DNA from: Pseudolactococcus reticulitermitis
GTDB lineage: Bacteria > Bacillota > Bacilli > Lactobacillales > Streptococcaceae
Direction: 5' to 3'
Length of the DNA stretch: 64,000 bases
NCBI RefSeq assembly: GCF_002260845.1
Contig: NZ_BEDT01000002.1
Coordinates: 186,001 to 250,000, forward strand
In this document: positions 45,075 through 54,764 of the stretch, piece after piece
How positions within the stretch are numbered: the stretch's first letter is position 1
Layout: each line of letters opens with the position of its first letter
Translations under genes and position numbers: made by a program
Notes under the pieces: model-generated
Database searches by the model: none
The model's input: the letters and a program-made list of their open reading frames with translations, nothing else
Told to the model about the DNA's origin: nothing

Positions 45075-45353
45075 ATGTCTGTAAAAATTCGTTTGACTCG
45101 CATGGGTTCAAAGAAAAAACCTTACTACCGTATTAACGTTGCTGATTCACGTGCACCACGTGATGGTCGTTTCATCGAGACAGTTGGGACATACAACCCA
45201 TTAATCGCTGATGAAAATCAAGTAACTTTAAAAGAAGAACGCATTCTTGAGTGGCTTGGCAATGGCGCACAACCTTCTGACACGGTTAAAAATATCTTGT
45301 CAAAAGCTGGCGTTATGAAAAAATTCCACGAAGCAAAATACGCTTCAAAATAA
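45075..45353 (+). CDS. rpsP: 30S ribosomal protein S16
   Basis: This 92-residue ribosomal protein has the family start [20 protein letters not shown], then [20 protein letters not shown] and [20 protein letters not shown]. Length and all motifs are normal. It has a strong promoter and is followed by a terminator-like hairpin before khpA, which may lower downstream expression relative to S16. The rpsP-khpA-rimM-trmD order of the family is here interrupted after khpA. Confidence 0.98.
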   Translation: MSVKIRLTRMGSKKKPYYRINVADSRAPRDGRFIETVGTYNPLIADENQVTLKEERILEWLGNGAQPSDTVKNILSKAGVMKKFHEAKYASK

Positions 45354-45373
45354 GCAAGTATTCTATTTGTGAG

Positions 45374-45399
45374 AAGCGACTATTTTTGGTCGCTTTTTT
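45374..45399 (+). terminator. terminator or attenuator between rpsP and khpA
   Basis: The stem aagcgac / gtcgctt with an 8-nt loop is followed by Ts. Confidence 0.85.
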
Positions 45400-45429
45400 G
45401 AAATTTTTGACTAAACGAAAGAGACTACT

Positions 45430-45669
45430 ATGGATTTAGAAGTACAAGAGTTGGTATTGACAATTGTTAAGCCACTGACGACTGAACCTGACCTTGTTCA
45501 TATTGATGTTGTAGACGGCGATGAATTTGTCGAATTTCACCTCCATGTTGCAGAACACGATATGGGTCGGATTATCGGCAAGCAAGGTCGGATTATTCAA
45601 GCCATCAGAACGATTGTTTATTCTGTACCTGTTGCAGGTAAAAAAATTCGTCTACTCGTCGAAAAATAA
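45430..45669 (+). CDS. khpA: KH-domain RNA-binding protein KhpA
   Basis: This 79-residue protein is one KH domain with the GxxG-type loop in GRIIGKQGRIIQAIRTI (about residues 44-60). KhpA pairs with KhpB/EloR in streptococci and influences cell elongation and division. The position after rpsP is the conserved one. A small hairpin and a strong terminator follow. Confidence 0.95.
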   Translation: MDLEVQELVLTIVKPLTTEPDLVHIDVVDGDEFVEFHLHVAEHDMGRIIGKQGRIIQAIRTIVYSVPVAGKKIRLLVEK

Positions 45670-45720
45670 TCAAGCGCTGAAATCAGCGTTTCAGATTCAA
45701 ATCTAGATTAGAAAAAATCA

Positions 45721-45758
45721 AAAGCCCTCCCGTTTTGGATTCAGAATGGGAGGGCTTT
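45721..45758. terminator. strong bidirectional terminator after khpA
   Basis: An 11-bp stem (aaagccctccc / gggagggcttt) has T-rich sequence on both outer sides and can serve khpA and the minus-strand lipoprotein gene. Confidence 0.85.
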
Positions 45759-45808
45759 ATTTTATACATCAAATATAGTATTTATTATGTTCGTTTAATA
45801 ATCAAAAA

Positions 45809-46249
45809 TCAATTAGTTATTTTTTCTAAATGTTTTTTTAAATTATTCAACTTATCTTTATCCTTTTTGGGTACTTCATATTTTTTTATAGTATTAATTC
45901 CTTCAGATAATACATTCTTCGAAATAGTATATTTCTGAACTAATTTATCATTTTTGTATAATTTAATGACATAGTCATTGTCAGGCGTAAGTTTGTTTGC
46001 ATCTAAAACTTTTACTTTTTCATGATTTAGTAGCACATTTAAATCTGATATGATTTTTTCTTGCTCTAGTGGATCATTGATTTTAGAAAATCGTTCATTT
46101 TCATCCTTAAATTTTCTATTGACTACAGATATTTCAATTTTGTCAATTGTTTGATTGTTTATCACCTCAAAATCATTTTTTTTACAAGCATACAATAAAG
46201 ATAAAAATAGTAAAGAGAAACCAAAGAATATCATTCTTTTTATTCGCAT
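45809..46249 (-). CDS. putative lipoprotein of unknown function
   Basis: This 146-residue protein has a basic N-terminus (MRIKRM), a hydrophobic core and a lipobox LLYAC, so it should be a membrane-anchored lipoprotein with its mature end at that Cys (about residue 22). The rest is Lys/Asp/Asn-rich (SEGINTIKKYEVPKKDKDKL) with no recognised domain. ATG 46249 has ribosome binding site gggggtg. Composition is AT-rich, and it lies in the segment inserted between khpA and rimM. Confidence 0.75.
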   Translation of the reverse strand: MRIKRMIFFGFSLLFLSLLYACKKNDFEVINNQTIDKIEISVVNRKFKDENERFSKINDPLEQEKIISDLNVLLNHEKVKVLDANKLTPDNDYVIKLYKNDKLVQKYTISKNVLSEGINTIKKYEVPKKDKDKLNNLKKHLEKITN

Positions 46250-46320
46250 GACAAACACCCCCATTTGTTAAGTAATATGATGTTTAAATTGCCTATAAGA
46301 TAAGGATTTAAAGATGGGTC

Positions 46321-46351
46321 TTTCTAACTTTATTATACACCATTTTTAAAT
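46321..46351 (+). repeat. left copy of a direct repeat flanking the secreted-protein pseudogene
   Basis: The first 31 bases (starting tttctaactttattatac) match the copy at 47136 at 29 of 31 positions; weaker similarity continues to about 46375. Confidence 0.75.
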
Positions 46352-46438
46352 ATCATACCATTGAAAAGTAAGCGGTTTCATGATGTAATGTAATTGGTAA
46401 AGTGATTTAATTCTGAATTTTCAAGGGGGGGAATAATC

Positions 46439-47068
46439 ATGATGAAAAAAAGTAAAATTATTTTGTTTGTTGCATCATTAATTCTAGGTGTAACTTCTTT
46501 TACGAATTTTGGACAAAGAGCCAGTGCTGAATAATCAAAAACGGGATACGATATTGGAAATGGGGTGACAATTAGTGAGAATCTAACCAAGGAAGAATTA
46601 ACACTGGAGTTATCTTCTAATTCTAGTATTACAAAGAAAGAGGCAGAAGATATACTTTTTCCTCACTCCATGAGTACAAGGTTGAAAAGACAAACAGAAG
46701 AGGATAATTACGCGGTGGTTAGTTTTTCATGGCAAGATCGTACACTATACGATAACTTTGGCGATGGAAGACAAGTTTACTTTTATTGTAGAACTAGTGA
46801 AAGTGGTGGTTTTAGAGGAATAGAACAAATAGTCTATGCCGGTTTTAATGCTGGCGATAAATCATTTGTAGGAACGTTACAATATGCTTTACCAGACCCT
46901 AATCGTATACACTATACGTTAAATGGAGATTTACATCATAATGGTACTATAACAGTATCAGGTGGTGGAAGTGTTGGTGTGGGAGGATCTGGAATCCTTA
47001 ATATGTCTATTAGTGGTAGCAGTTCATTCTATCAACATTTATTTAGAAATGTTGATGTTAGGTTTTAA
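46439..47068 (+). pseudogene. secreted protein gene with an in-frame stop at the signal-peptide end
   Basis: From ATG 46439 (or 46442; ribosome binding site gggggg) the frame reads a clear signal peptide (MMKKSKIILFVASLILGVTS, then FTNFGQRASA). It stops at TAA 46532-46534 right after the predicted AxA cleavage site, then stays open for 178 codons to 47068. The mature part (VVSFSWQDRTLYDNFGDGRQ; a Gly/Ser-rich beta region near the end) looks like a secreted protein. I do not recognise the family. A GTG at 46565 could restart translation but has no ribosome binding site and would lack the signal peptide. A single nonsense change (for example CAA to TAA) explains it. Confidence 0.7.
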
Positions 47069-47087
47069 AATAAGTGAGCAAATGAAT

Positions 47088-47119
47088 AAAAATAGCTAGC
47101 GCATTGCTAACTATTTTTT
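47088..47119 (+). terminator. terminator of the secreted-protein pseudogene
   Basis: The stem aaaatagctagc / gctaactatttt type hairpin is followed by Ts. Confidence 0.75.
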
Positions 47120-47135
47120 ATATTCAGGCGTCTTA

Positions 47136-47166
47136 TTTCTAACTCTATTATACAACATTTTTAAAT
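47136..47166 (+). repeat. right copy of the direct repeat
   Basis: Matches the 46321 copy at 29 of 31 positions. The 256 bases between the pseudogene and rimM hold this repeat, the terminator above and the rimM promoter. Confidence 0.75.
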
Positions 47167-47309
47167 GCCCAAAAAGAAAGCAGTTTCGAATTATTTTGTT
47201 CTTTGATTTCACATACTTGTTATTTTCTTCTAGCTATTGCTGAAATCATCATTTTTGATGAATTGCCTACGTTTTTACATGCTCGATCCTTGGACTGCTA
47301 GGCGGTCTG

Positions 47310-47318
47310 TGGTATAAT
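47310..47318 (+). promoter_or_regulatory. extended -10 giving a leaderless rimM mRNA
   Basis: tggtataat has the TGn extension and a perfect TATAAT that ends exactly 6 nt before ATG 47325. No ribosome binding site. Confidence 0.75.
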
Positions 47319-47324
47319 ATAAGA

Positions 47325-47840
47325 ATGGATTATTACAAAGTAGGAACGATTGTCAATACACAGGGGTTGCAAGGCGAAGTACGCATTATTTCGGTGACGG
47401 ATTTCACTGAGGAACGTTATCAAAAGAATGCTGAGTTGGCTCTATTTGATAAGGCTGACAACTTCGTTAGAACCTTAAAAGTTAAAACGCACCGTAAACA
47501 AAAGAATTTTGATATTGTCAAATTTGACGGACTTTATAGCATCAATGATGTCGAGAAGTTTCGCGATTTTTCACTCAAAGTAGCGGCAGAAAATCGTGCG
47601 GCGCTTGATAGTGACGATGAGTTTTACTATGATGATATCATCGGTTTGGATGTTTTTGAACAGGAAACAAAAATTGGTACTGTGTCAGAAATTCTGCAAC
47701 CAGGGGCGAACGACGTCTGGGTCATTAAGCGTCAGGGTAAAAAAGACTTGTTACTGCCCTTTATCGAAGACGTGATTTTGTCTGTCAATCTTGCTGAAAA
47801 CCAAGTCATGGTCGAAGTACCAGAAGGATTGGACGATTAA
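47325..47840 (+). CDS. rimM: ribosome maturation factor RimM
   Basis: This 171-residue factor helps process 16S rRNA and binds S19. It has [19 protein letters not shown] (N-terminal RimM domain) and a C-terminal PRC barrel ([40 protein letters not shown]). The start is at the predicted transcription start. It is separated from its usual partner khpA by the inserted segment. trmD starts 3 nt after its stop. Confidence 0.95.
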   Translation: MDYYKVGTIVNTQGLQGEVRIISVTDFTEERYQKNAELALFDKADNFVRTLKVKTHRKQKNFDIVKFDGLYSINDVEKFRDFSLKVAAENRAALDSDDEFYYDDIIGLDVFEQETKIGTVSEILQPGANDVWVIKRQGKKDLLLPFIEDVILSVNLAENQVMVEVPEGLDD

Positions 47841-47843
47841 AAG

Positions 47844-48563
47844 ATGCGAATTGATATTTTAACACTCTTTCCAGAGATGTTTTCCAGTCTGGAACATTCA
47901 ATTGTTGGACGTGCGCGGAAATCTGAGAAAATTGAGGTTAATTTCCATAATTTTAGAGATTTCGCAACCAACACACAAAAACATGTCGACGATATGCCCT
48001 ATGGTGGTGGTCAGGGCATGCTCCTCATGCCACAACCGATTTTTGACACCATGGCGTCATTTCCCCATGAAAATGCGCGTGTTCTGATGATGGATCCTGC
48101 GGGTTGCAAATTTGACCAAGCCTTTGCAGAAGAGTTGGCGACAGAAGACCAAGTTGTCTTTCTATGTGGACATTATGAGGGCTTTGACGAGCGGATAAAA
48201 ACCTTGGTAACAGATGAAGTTTCCCTTGGCGATTATGTCTTAACAGGGGGTGAGGTTGCTGCTGCTGTCATGATTGATGCCACCGTTCGCTTAATGCCAA
48301 ACGTCCTTGGCAAAAAAGCGAGCCATGAAGATGACAGCTTTTCATCAGGGCTCCTAGAATATCCCCAGTACACGCGACCCGAGGATTTTCGAGGGCTCAA
48401 AGTGCCAGAGGTGCTCATGAGTGGTCATCATGAAAACATTCGAAAATGGCGCTTGCGCGAAAGTCTAGCGAAAACCCAGCGTCTACGACCTGATTTGCTT
48501 GAAAAATATGAGCTGAACGCTGAGGAGACTGAGCTACTCAAAGGGTTGAAAAATGAAGATTAA
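47844..48563 (+). CDS. trmD: tRNA (guanine(37)-N1)-methyltransferase
   Basis: This 239-residue trefoil-knot methyltransferase makes m1G37 to keep the reading frame. It has [37 protein letters not shown], the knot motif [13 protein letters not shown] and [14 protein letters not shown], then [18 protein letters not shown]. It overlaps a HAD gene by 11 bases. Confidence 0.97.
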   Translation: MRIDILTLFPEMFSSLEHSIVGRARKSEKIEVNFHNFRDFATNTQKHVDDMPYGGGQGMLLMPQPIFDTMASFPHENARVLMMDPAGCKFDQAFAEELATEDQVVFLCGHYEGFDERIKTLVTDEVSLGDYVLTGGEVAAAVMIDATVRLMPNVLGKKASHEDDSFSSGLLEYPQYTRPEDFRGLKVPEVLMSGHHENIRKWRLRESLAKTQRLRPDLLEKYELNAEETELLKGLKNED

Positions 48564-49164
48564 AAATTATATCTGGGATTTTGATGGCACTTTGTTTGAT
48601 ACCTACCCTGTTATGCTAGAGGCGCTAGAGCAAATTATTGCTAAGCATGGCATTGACTATGAGGGCGATTTGGCTTATTTTATCAAAAAGTATTCGATTC
48701 GCAAATTCGCATCGGATTATGCCACACCAGACTTTATTGATGACTATCATGTGCTTGAAGCCAAGCTCCAGACGGATGTCAAGTTTTATCCTCAAATTCC
48801 TGCTATTTTAGCTGGTATTGTGGCACAAGGTGGTCAGAATTTTGTTGTCAGCCATCGAGATGATCAGACTTATACGTATTTGGGGGACTTAGCACCTTTA
48901 TTTACTGAAATTATTACAAGTGATAACCACTTCGCCAGAAAACCTGATCCGGAAGCCTTAACCTATCTGATTGACAAATATTACCTCGAGCCAAGTCAAA
49001 CAGCAATGGTTGGCGACCGACCCTTGGATATACTGGCTGGTCAAAATGCAGGTGTTAAAACGATTTTGTTTGATGAAGCAGGCATTTTTGGGGACAATGC
49101 AGTCAAAGCAGATGTATTGATCCACACATGGGAAGACTTTGAGCGGACGAAAGTTCGCAAATGA
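48553..49164 (+). CDS. HAD-superfamily phosphatase (phosphoglycolate phosphatase-like)
   Basis: This 203-residue hydrolase has motif [19 protein letters not shown], a four-helix cap, motif [10 protein letters not shown] and the motif III Lys in [11 protein letters not shown]. Motif IV is [16 protein letters not shown]. Similar to Gph-type phosphatases; substrate unknown. It overlaps trmD and ends in ERTKVRK, inside the first copy of a ~97-bp repeat shared with the cca end. Confidence 0.88.
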   Translation: MKIKNYIWDFDGTLFDTYPVMLEALEQIIAKHGIDYEGDLAYFIKKYSIRKFASDYATPDFIDDYHVLEAKLQTDVKFYPQIPAILAGIVAQGGQNFVVSHRDDQTYTYLGDLAPLFTEIITSDNHFARKPDPEALTYLIDKYYLEPSQTAMVGDRPLDILAGQNAGVKTILFDEAGIFGDNAVKADVLIHTWEDFERTKVRK

Positions 49165-49232
49165 CTCTGCTTGGCTGGCACGATAGCGCAGGTCAGGCTT
49201 CAAGATTTCACAAAGTGAAATCGCAGAAAGGA
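49136..49232 (+). repeat. 97-bp structured repeat, copy 1
   Basis: It begins in the last codons of the HAD gene (actttgagcggac), runs through two potential hairpins, and ends at the ribosome binding site agaaagga of the DUF1149 gene. The hairpins are tgac-ctgc / gc-aggtca type, and gatttcac / gtgaaatc. It is about 80% identical to 52422-52517. Confidence 0.85.
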
Positions 49233-49239
49233 AGAAAAA

Positions 49240-49620
49240 ATGAAAATTGAACGCGAACAAGAAGTAGTCCACCAGTTTCACTATGATGCGAGAAACTTGG
49301 AGTGGGAAAAAGAAAATGGCACACCTGAAACGAACTTGAATGTTCAGTTTCAGTTAGTTGAGCAGATTGAAGGCGTTAGTGAAACTGATACGGCGATTAC
49401 TGGTGCTTTGACATTTATCATCGTACTTGAAAATCTCGTGATTTCAGGTCATATCAGTCAGCTCAACTATATTCGTGATTTAGTCATTGAAAATAGAGAG
49501 CAACTCGATCAAGAAAAGATGCAAGAATTGGCAGCACCTTTGTTTGATTTGCTCAAACGCTTGACTTATGAGGTAACAGAAATTGCCTTGGATCAACCGG
49601 GCATTAATTTGGAATTTTGA
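49240..49620 (+). CDS. DUF1149 family protein
   Basis: This 126-residue protein resembles the SecB-like/DUF1149 family of streptococci. It has EREQEVVHQFHYDARNLEWE, then LNVQFQLVEQIEGVS, a beta-rich middle and a helical C-terminus (DLLKRLTYEVTEIALDQPGI). Function is uncertain. Ribosome binding site aaagga comes from the upstream repeat. It starts a block of four tightly packed genes to cca. Confidence 0.82.
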   Translation: MKIEREQEVVHQFHYDARNLEWEKENGTPETNLNVQFQLVEQIEGVSETDTAITGALTFIIVLENLVISGHISQLNYIRDLVIENREQLDQEKMQELAAPLFDLLKRLTYEVTEIALDQPGINLEF

Positions 49621-49626
49621 GGTCCT

Positions 49627-50472
49627 ATGAAAACCGCAATTATTACAGATAGTTCAGCTTATCTTAGTGATAAAATCAAGGAGAAAGCCAACATTTTTGT
49701 GTTGGATATTCCGGTTTTTATCGCTGGAGAGACGTACATTGAGGGCAAGAATTTGACTGTCCAAGCCTTTTACGACAAAATGGCAGCAACTGAAGAACTC
49801 CCAAAAACGAGTCAGCCCAGTATCAGTGATTTAGTAGAGTTGCTTGAAAAATTACAGGCTGACGGTTATACACATGTCATTGGCCTCTTTTTATCATCAG
49901 GCATCTCAGGTTTTTGGCAAAACATTCAGTATCTGAAAGACGAATTTCCGGATTTGATACTGTTTTTTCCAGACACTAAAATCACCTCTGCACCATTAGG
50001 CTACATGGTCGAGATGACCTATAACATGATCAAAACCAACGCACCGTTTGAGTTTATCACCTCTGAATTAACCGACATCATTGCCCAAACAAGAGCCTTT
50101 ATTATCGTCGATGATTTGGATCATTTGGTTAAAGGCGGGCGCTTGTCAAATGGTGCTGCCATGATAGGTAATCTCTTAAATATTAAACCGATTCTACGCT
50201 TTGATGAAGCAGGAAAAATCGTTGTCTACGAGAAAATTCGGACGAGTAAAAAAGCCTTCAAACGGCTCTATAAAATCTTGGCTGAAAACACCAAAGATAG
50301 AGCTTACAAAGTTTACGTGATCCATTCAAATATACCTGAAAAGGCACACGAAATCGCAGAAGAGCTGACCAGTAAAGGGTTTGATGTTTCTGTTGCGACG
50401 TTCGGTGCTGTCATTGGCACGCATCTAGGGGAAGGAGCACTCGGATTTGGTATGAGTCCGAAGTTAAAATAA
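49627..50472 (+). CDS. DegV family fatty-acid-binding protein
   Basis: This 281-residue protein has the DegV start [20 protein letters not shown], the family [19 protein letters not shown], the [15 protein letters not shown] lid region, and the fatty-acid carboxyl-binding [19 protein letters not shown]. DegV (FakB-type) proteins bind a fatty acid for phosphorylation by FakA. Which acid this one binds cannot be read. It overlaps dapB by 1 base. Confidence 0.92.
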   Translation: MKTAIITDSSAYLSDKIKEKANIFVLDIPVFIAGETYIEGKNLTVQAFYDKMAATEELPKTSQPSISDLVELLEKLQADGYTHVIGLFLSSGISGFWQNIQYLKDEFPDLILFFPDTKITSAPLGYMVEMTYNMIKTNAPFEFITSELTDIIAQTRAFIIVDDLDHLVKGGRLSNGAAMIGNLLNIKPILRFDEAGKIVVYEKIRTSKKAFKRLYKILAENTKDRAYKVYVIHSNIPEKAHEIAEELTSKGFDVSVATFGAVIGTHLGEGALGFGMSPKLK

Positions 50473-51236
50473 TGATTAAAGTCATCATTTCTGGTTTTAA
50501 AGGTCGCATGGGGTCAACCGCTGTCGAGATGGTCAACAATGACCCAGAACTTGAACTAGCAGCTCTGATTGATCCATTTGCAACGGAAAAAGAAGTCGCT
50601 GGTATCCCTGTTTTCAATGATAAAGCAGATGTTTTAAGTGTAGCAGCAGATGTTTGGGTGGATTTTACCATTCCTGATGTCGCCTATGACAATACGAAGT
50701 TTGCGATTGAAAACAATCTCTGCCCAGTTGTTGGGACAACGGGCTTTACGGAAGCGCAAATTACAGAACTCATCGCGCTGTCAAAAGTAAAAAAAGTTGG
50801 CGGTTTAATCGCCCCTAACTTTGCGATTGGTGCGATTTTAGTCATGGAATTTGCCCAAAAAGCAGCGCAATATTTCCCAGATGTTGAAATTATCGAGTTG
50901 CACCATGATCAGAAAAAAGATGCCCCATCAGGGACAGCTGTGAAAACGGCTGAACTCATCAAAACAACTCGAACTTACAAGAAACAAGGGGCAGCTGATG
51001 AAGTTGAGACTATGCCAGGGGCACGCGGTGCTGAATTTGACGGTATGCGCATTCACTCAGTGCGCTTGCCGGGTCTTGTGGCGCACCAAGAAGTGATTTT
51101 TGGTGCCAATGGTGAAGGCTTGACGCTGCGTCATGATTCTTATGACCGTGTCTCCTTTATGGGCGGCGTCAAGCTCGGTATCAAGAAAGTTATCAACCTT
51201 GATACCTTAGTTTATGGATTAGAACATCTTTTATGA
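50472..51236 (+). CDS. dapB: 4-hydroxy-tetrahydrodipicolinate reductase
   Basis: This 254-residue enzyme of lysine/DAP synthesis has the Rossmann [28 protein letters not shown], the catalytic [20 protein letters not shown] and the C-terminal [12 protein letters not shown]. Normal length. The ATG overlaps the DegV stop; cca overlaps its end by 4 bases. Confidence 0.96.
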   Translation: MIKVIISGFKGRMGSTAVEMVNNDPELELAALIDPFATEKEVAGIPVFNDKADVLSVAADVWVDFTIPDVAYDNTKFAIENNLCPVVGTTGFTEAQITELIALSKVKKVGGLIAPNFAIGAILVMEFAQKAAQYFPDVEIIELHHDQKKDAPSGTAVKTAELIKTTRTYKKQGAADEVETMPGARGAEFDGMRIHSVRLPGLVAHQEVIFGANGEGLTLRHDSYDRVSFMGGVKLGIKKVINLDTLVYGLEHLL

Positions 51237-52438
51237 GAGTAGAAAAAATGCCGGCGGAGTTTGTCAAAGCTCTGCCGATTTTGCAAAAAATCAGAAATTC
51301 TGGCTATGAGGCTTACTTTGTTGGGGGGAGCGTGCGAGACGTTTTGTTGCACCGTCAAATTCACGATGTCGATATTGCGACCAGCGCCTATCCGGCTGAA
51401 ACCAAACAAATTTTTGAGCATACGATTGATATTGGGATTGCGCATGGGACTGTTTTGGTGCTGGCAGATGGTGACGAATATGAAGTCACGACGTTTCGGA
51501 CGGAAGACGTCTATGTCGATTACCGCAGACCCTCACACGTGAATTTTGTGCGCCAATTATCTGAGGATTTATTGCGCCGTGACTTCACGATTAACGCCTT
51601 TGCCCTCGCTGATGATGGTCAAGTCATTGATCTTCATGGCGGGATAGCCGATTTAGAGGCTGAGATTTTGCGTGCAGTCGGCAATCCTGCTGAACGTTTT
51701 AACGAGGATGCCTTACGAATCATGCGTGGCTTGAGATTTGCCGCAGTTTTGAATTTCGATTTGGAAAGCAAGACTTTTGCCTCGATGAAAGACCATGCGC
51801 ATTTGCTGGCTAAAATTTCGATTGAGCGTATTTTCATCGAACTCGATAAGTTATTGACCGCAGATTATTGGCATAAAGGCTTTCGTGACCTATTAGCCAT
51901 AGAGGCCTATCCCTATCTCCCTGATTTTTCCGATCAAACTGCCTTAGCTCGTTTATTAGCCCTACCCTCAGACTTCAAATTTACCAATTCAGTTCAAGCT
52001 TGGGGCTACCTAGCACACCAACTTGGGGCTACCGACGGTAAATTTTTACTCAAAAAATGGAAAGTTTCACGAGAGTTTTCATCAGCCGTGAGCGATTTCC
52101 TGACAGCCTACCACAAACGCCAGCAAGGCGATTTCAGCCCCGAAGACCTCTACAAACTTGGGAAATCAAGTCTGACTTTGGTCGAGGAGCTGTTTGCTGC
52201 GCAAAACTTAGAGACGAATTTTGAGCATATCTCAGTACTTGATAGCCAGCTACAAATCAGAAGTAGACAAGCGATTGCCGTATCAGCAGGTCAAATCATG
52301 ACAGCATTTGGTATTCAACCAGGCCCACAAATCGGACAACTCTACCATCAGATCGAGCTAGAAATCGTTAAAGGACAGCTGAAAAATACCCCTCAAGAGA
52401 TTTTCAATTACGTAAAAAGGAACTTTGAGCGGACATAG
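51233..52438 (+). CDS. cca: CCA tRNA nucleotidyltransferase
   Basis: This 401-residue class II enzyme adds CCA to tRNA 3' ends. It has [20 protein letters not shown], the metal site [24 protein letters not shown] and the template motif [19 protein letters not shown], then [20 protein letters not shown] and a helical C-terminus. The last residues (NFERT) and its stop TAG fall in the second ~97-bp repeat, so the repeat forms the C-terminus. Confidence 0.95.
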   Translation: MRVEKMPAEFVKALPILQKIRNSGYEAYFVGGSVRDVLLHRQIHDVDIATSAYPAETKQIFEHTIDIGIAHGTVLVLADGDEYEVTTFRTEDVYVDYRRPSHVNFVRQLSEDLLRRDFTINAFALADDGQVIDLHGGIADLEAEILRAVGNPAERFNEDALRIMRGLRFAAVLNFDLESKTFASMKDHAHLLAKISIERIFIELDKLLTADYWHKGFRDLLAIEAYPYLPDFSDQTALARLLALPSDFKFTNSVQAWGYLAHQLGATDGKFLLKKWKVSREFSSAVSDFLTAYHKRQQGDFSPEDLYKLGKSSLTLVEELFAAQNLETNFEHISVLDSQLQIRSRQAIAVSAGQIMTAFGIQPGPQIGQLYHQIELEIVKGQLKNTPQEIFNYVKRNFERT

Positions 52439-52517
52439 TTCGCGAATGACCCTGCTTGGCCAGAGCGCTAGCGTAGGTCAAGTTTCAAGATTTCACGAAG
52501 TGAAATCGATGAAAGGA
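52422..52517 (+). repeat. 97-bp structured repeat, copy 2
   Basis: 96 bp, beginning in the last codons of cca and ending at the ribosome binding site of the ABC-F gene. The gatttcac / gtgaaatc hairpin (52488-52507) and the upstream tgacc ... aggtca hairpin are kept despite sequence differences from copy 1. Confidence 0.85.
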
Positions 52518-52523
52518 CTAAAC

Positions 52524-54410
52524 ATGGCGACAATGACTGATTTTCGTGTCGAAAATTTAACTAAATCTGTTGGTGATAAGACAGTTTTCTCACAGCTGAA
52601 TTTTATCATTCACCCCTTAGATCGGATTGGTCTGATTGGTGTCAATGGCACAGGTAAGACAACCTTACTGGATGTCATTTCAGGAAAACTCGGCTTTGAC
52701 GGCGATAACTCGCCCTTTTTTGGTCGCAATGATTTTAAAATTGAGTATCTGACACAGGATCCGCAATTTGATGGTGAGTTATCTATCATGGATGCCATTC
52801 TGTCTGATGACCTGCCACAAATGCAAGCCATTAAGCGTTATGAACAGGCTTTGCTTAATCTGACACAAGATGCGACTAATGCTAAACTGCAAGAACAGCT
52901 CAGCCAAATCGAAGCGCAGATGACTGCGATTGAGGCTTGGGAAGTTGAAAATCAAGTCAAAACCGTTTTGTCAAAATTGAAGTTGCCTGATTTGACAGCG
53001 CAGATTAAAAATCTGTCGGGTGGTCAAAAACGTCGGGTGCAGTTGGCGCAGGCCTTACTCAATCCAGCAGATTTATTATTGCTAGATGAGCCGACTAACC
53101 ATCTGGATGTTGCTACCATTGCTTGGCTGGAAAACTATATCAAAAATTCACGGCAAACCGTCTTGTTCATTACCCATGACCGTTATTTCTTGGATAATCT
53201 GGCGACGCGTATTTTTGAGCTGGATAATGGCAATTTGATTGAGTATCAAGGGAATTATCAGGATTATTTGCAGCAAAAAGCTGAAAATGATGAACGTGAA
53301 AGCGCCCAACAGCATAAAAATAAACAGCTCTACAAGCAAGAGTTGGCTTGGATTCGTAAGTCACCACAAGCGCGTGCTACCAAGCAACAAGCGAGAATTG
53401 ACCGCTTTGAAGATATTAAAAAAGACGTTCAGAGCATCACGACATCAGATGATTTGTCGATCAATGTCGCTACCTCACGCATCGGTAAAAAAGTGATTAA
53501 TTTTGATCATGTTACTTTTGCTTATGATGCGGAAAAACAGATTTTGAATGACTTTAATCTTATCGTTCAAAACACAGATAGAATCGGCATTGTCGGCAAT
53601 AACGGCACAGGTAAATCAACCTTGCTCAATCTCATCAGTGGTAATTTGACACCTGATTTAGGTGTCGTTGAGATTGGTGAAACGATTAAAATTGGTTACT
53701 TTTCTCAACAAATTCGAGGTCTTGATGAATCGAAACGGGTCATTAATTTCTTACAGGAAGTCGCAGATAATGCCCAAACCGCTTCTGGGGAGTCGATTTC
53801 AGTCGTCAATCTACTGGAACAATTTCTTTTCCCAAGGACGACGCATGGGACGCTGATTGAAAAATTATCGGGTGGGGAGAAGAAACGCCTTTATCTCTTG
53901 AAGATTTTGCTCCAACAGCCTAACGTTTTGCTCTTAGATGAGCCGACAAATGACCTCGATATCGCGACCTTGACAGTCCTTGAAAATTTCATCCAGCATT
54001 ATCAGGGCGTTGTGATTACGGTCAGCCATGACCGCTATTTTCTAGATAAAGTGGCTAAGAAATTACTGGTTTTCGATCAGGGCGCGATTACGGAAGTTCA
54101 CAAACTTTACTCGGATTATTTGGCCGATAAGCTAAGCGATGAAAAAGTTGTTGCCAAGGCTGAAACGAAACCAGTCGTCAGAGAAAAAGTCGTCGAAAAA
54201 CGCCGGATGTCCTATGCTGAAAAGCAAGAATGGGCGACCATTGAAGACGATATCTCTGAGCTAGAAGAGACTATCGCAAGCATCGAAACCGAAATGGCTG
54301 AAAATGGTGCAGACTTCACAAAACTAGGTGAATTGCAAGCAAGCCTAGATGAGCAAAACGCTGACTTATTAGCTAAGTATGAACGTTATGAGTATTTATC
54401 GGAGTTTTAA
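52524..54410 (+). CDS. ABC-F family ATPase (Uup/YfmR-like)
   Basis: This 628-residue protein has two ABC domains: Walker A LIGVNGTGKTTL (about residues 36-47) and VGNNGTGKSTL (about 356-366), ABC signatures LSGGQKRRVQL and LSGGEKKRLYL, and Walker B LLLLDEPTNHLD and VLLLDEPTNDLD. A C-terminal coiled coil (about 565-625) matches Uup/YfmR-type ABC-F proteins, which act on translation elongation. ATG 52524 has ribosome binding site aaaggac; an in-frame upstream start would run through the repeat. DUF2200 starts directly at its stop. Confidence 0.93.
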   Translation: MATMTDFRVENLTKSVGDKTVFSQLNFIIHPLDRIGLIGVNGTGKTTLLDVISGKLGFDGDNSPFFGRNDFKIEYLTQDPQFDGELSIMDAILSDDLPQMQAIKRYEQALLNLTQDATNAKLQEQLSQIEAQMTAIEAWEVENQVKTVLSKLKLPDLTAQIKNLSGGQKRRVQLAQALLNPADLLLLDEPTNHLDVATIAWLENYIKNSRQTVLFITHDRYFLDNLATRIFELDNGNLIEYQGNYQDYLQQKAENDERESAQQHKNKQLYKQELAWIRKSPQARATKQQARIDRFEDIKKDVQSITTSDDLSINVATSRIGKKVINFDHVTFAYDAEKQILNDFNLIVQNTDRIGIVGNNGTGKSTLLNLISGNLTPDLGVVEIGETIKIGYFSQQIRGLDESKRVINFLQEVADNAQTASGESISVVNLLEQFLFPRTTHGTLIEKLSGGEKKRLYLLKILLQQPNVLLLDEPTNDLDIATLTVLENFIQHYQGVVITVSHDRYFLDKVAKKLLVFDQGAITEVHKLYSDYLADKLSDEKVVAKAETKPVVREKVVEKRRMSYAEKQEWATIEDDISELEETIASIETEMAENGADFTKLGELQASLDEQNADLLAKYERYEYLSEF

Positions 54411-54764
54411 ATGACACCTAATCCTAGAATTTTAAAAATGACATTTTCTTCGGTCTATCCCTTGTATTTAGCGAAAGTTGAGAAGAAAAATCGCACGAAA
54501 ACTGAGCTTGACCAAGTCATTTTATGGTTGACGGGGCTTGACCAAGAAGCCTTGGCAAAATTCATCGTGTCAGAGGCAACATTCCCGGAGTTTTTTCAAG
54601 CCTGCACGATGAATCCTAAGTCTGACACCATTACCGGCAATATCTGTGGGGTTAAGGTTCAAGAGATTCAGGATCCGCTTATGAAGCAGATTCGGCTGCT
54701 GGATAAGGTCGTCGATGAGCTGGCGCGAGGTTGGTCGCTAGCAAAAATTAGGAGAGAGAAATGA
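54411..54764 (+). CDS. DUF2200 family protein
   Basis: This 117-residue cytosolic protein has PRILKMTFSSVYPLYLAKVE at the start and TGNICGVKVQEIQDPLMKQI toward the end, as in DUF2200. Function unknown. The start abuts the ABC-F stop (TAAATG), so it is translationally coupled. It overlaps the next gene by 4 bases. Confidence 0.85.
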   Translation: MTPNPRILKMTFSSVYPLYLAKVEKKNRTKTELDQVILWLTGLDQEALAKFIVSEATFPEFFQACTMNPKSDTITGNICGVKVQEIQDPLMKQIRLLDKVVDELARGWSLAKIRREK

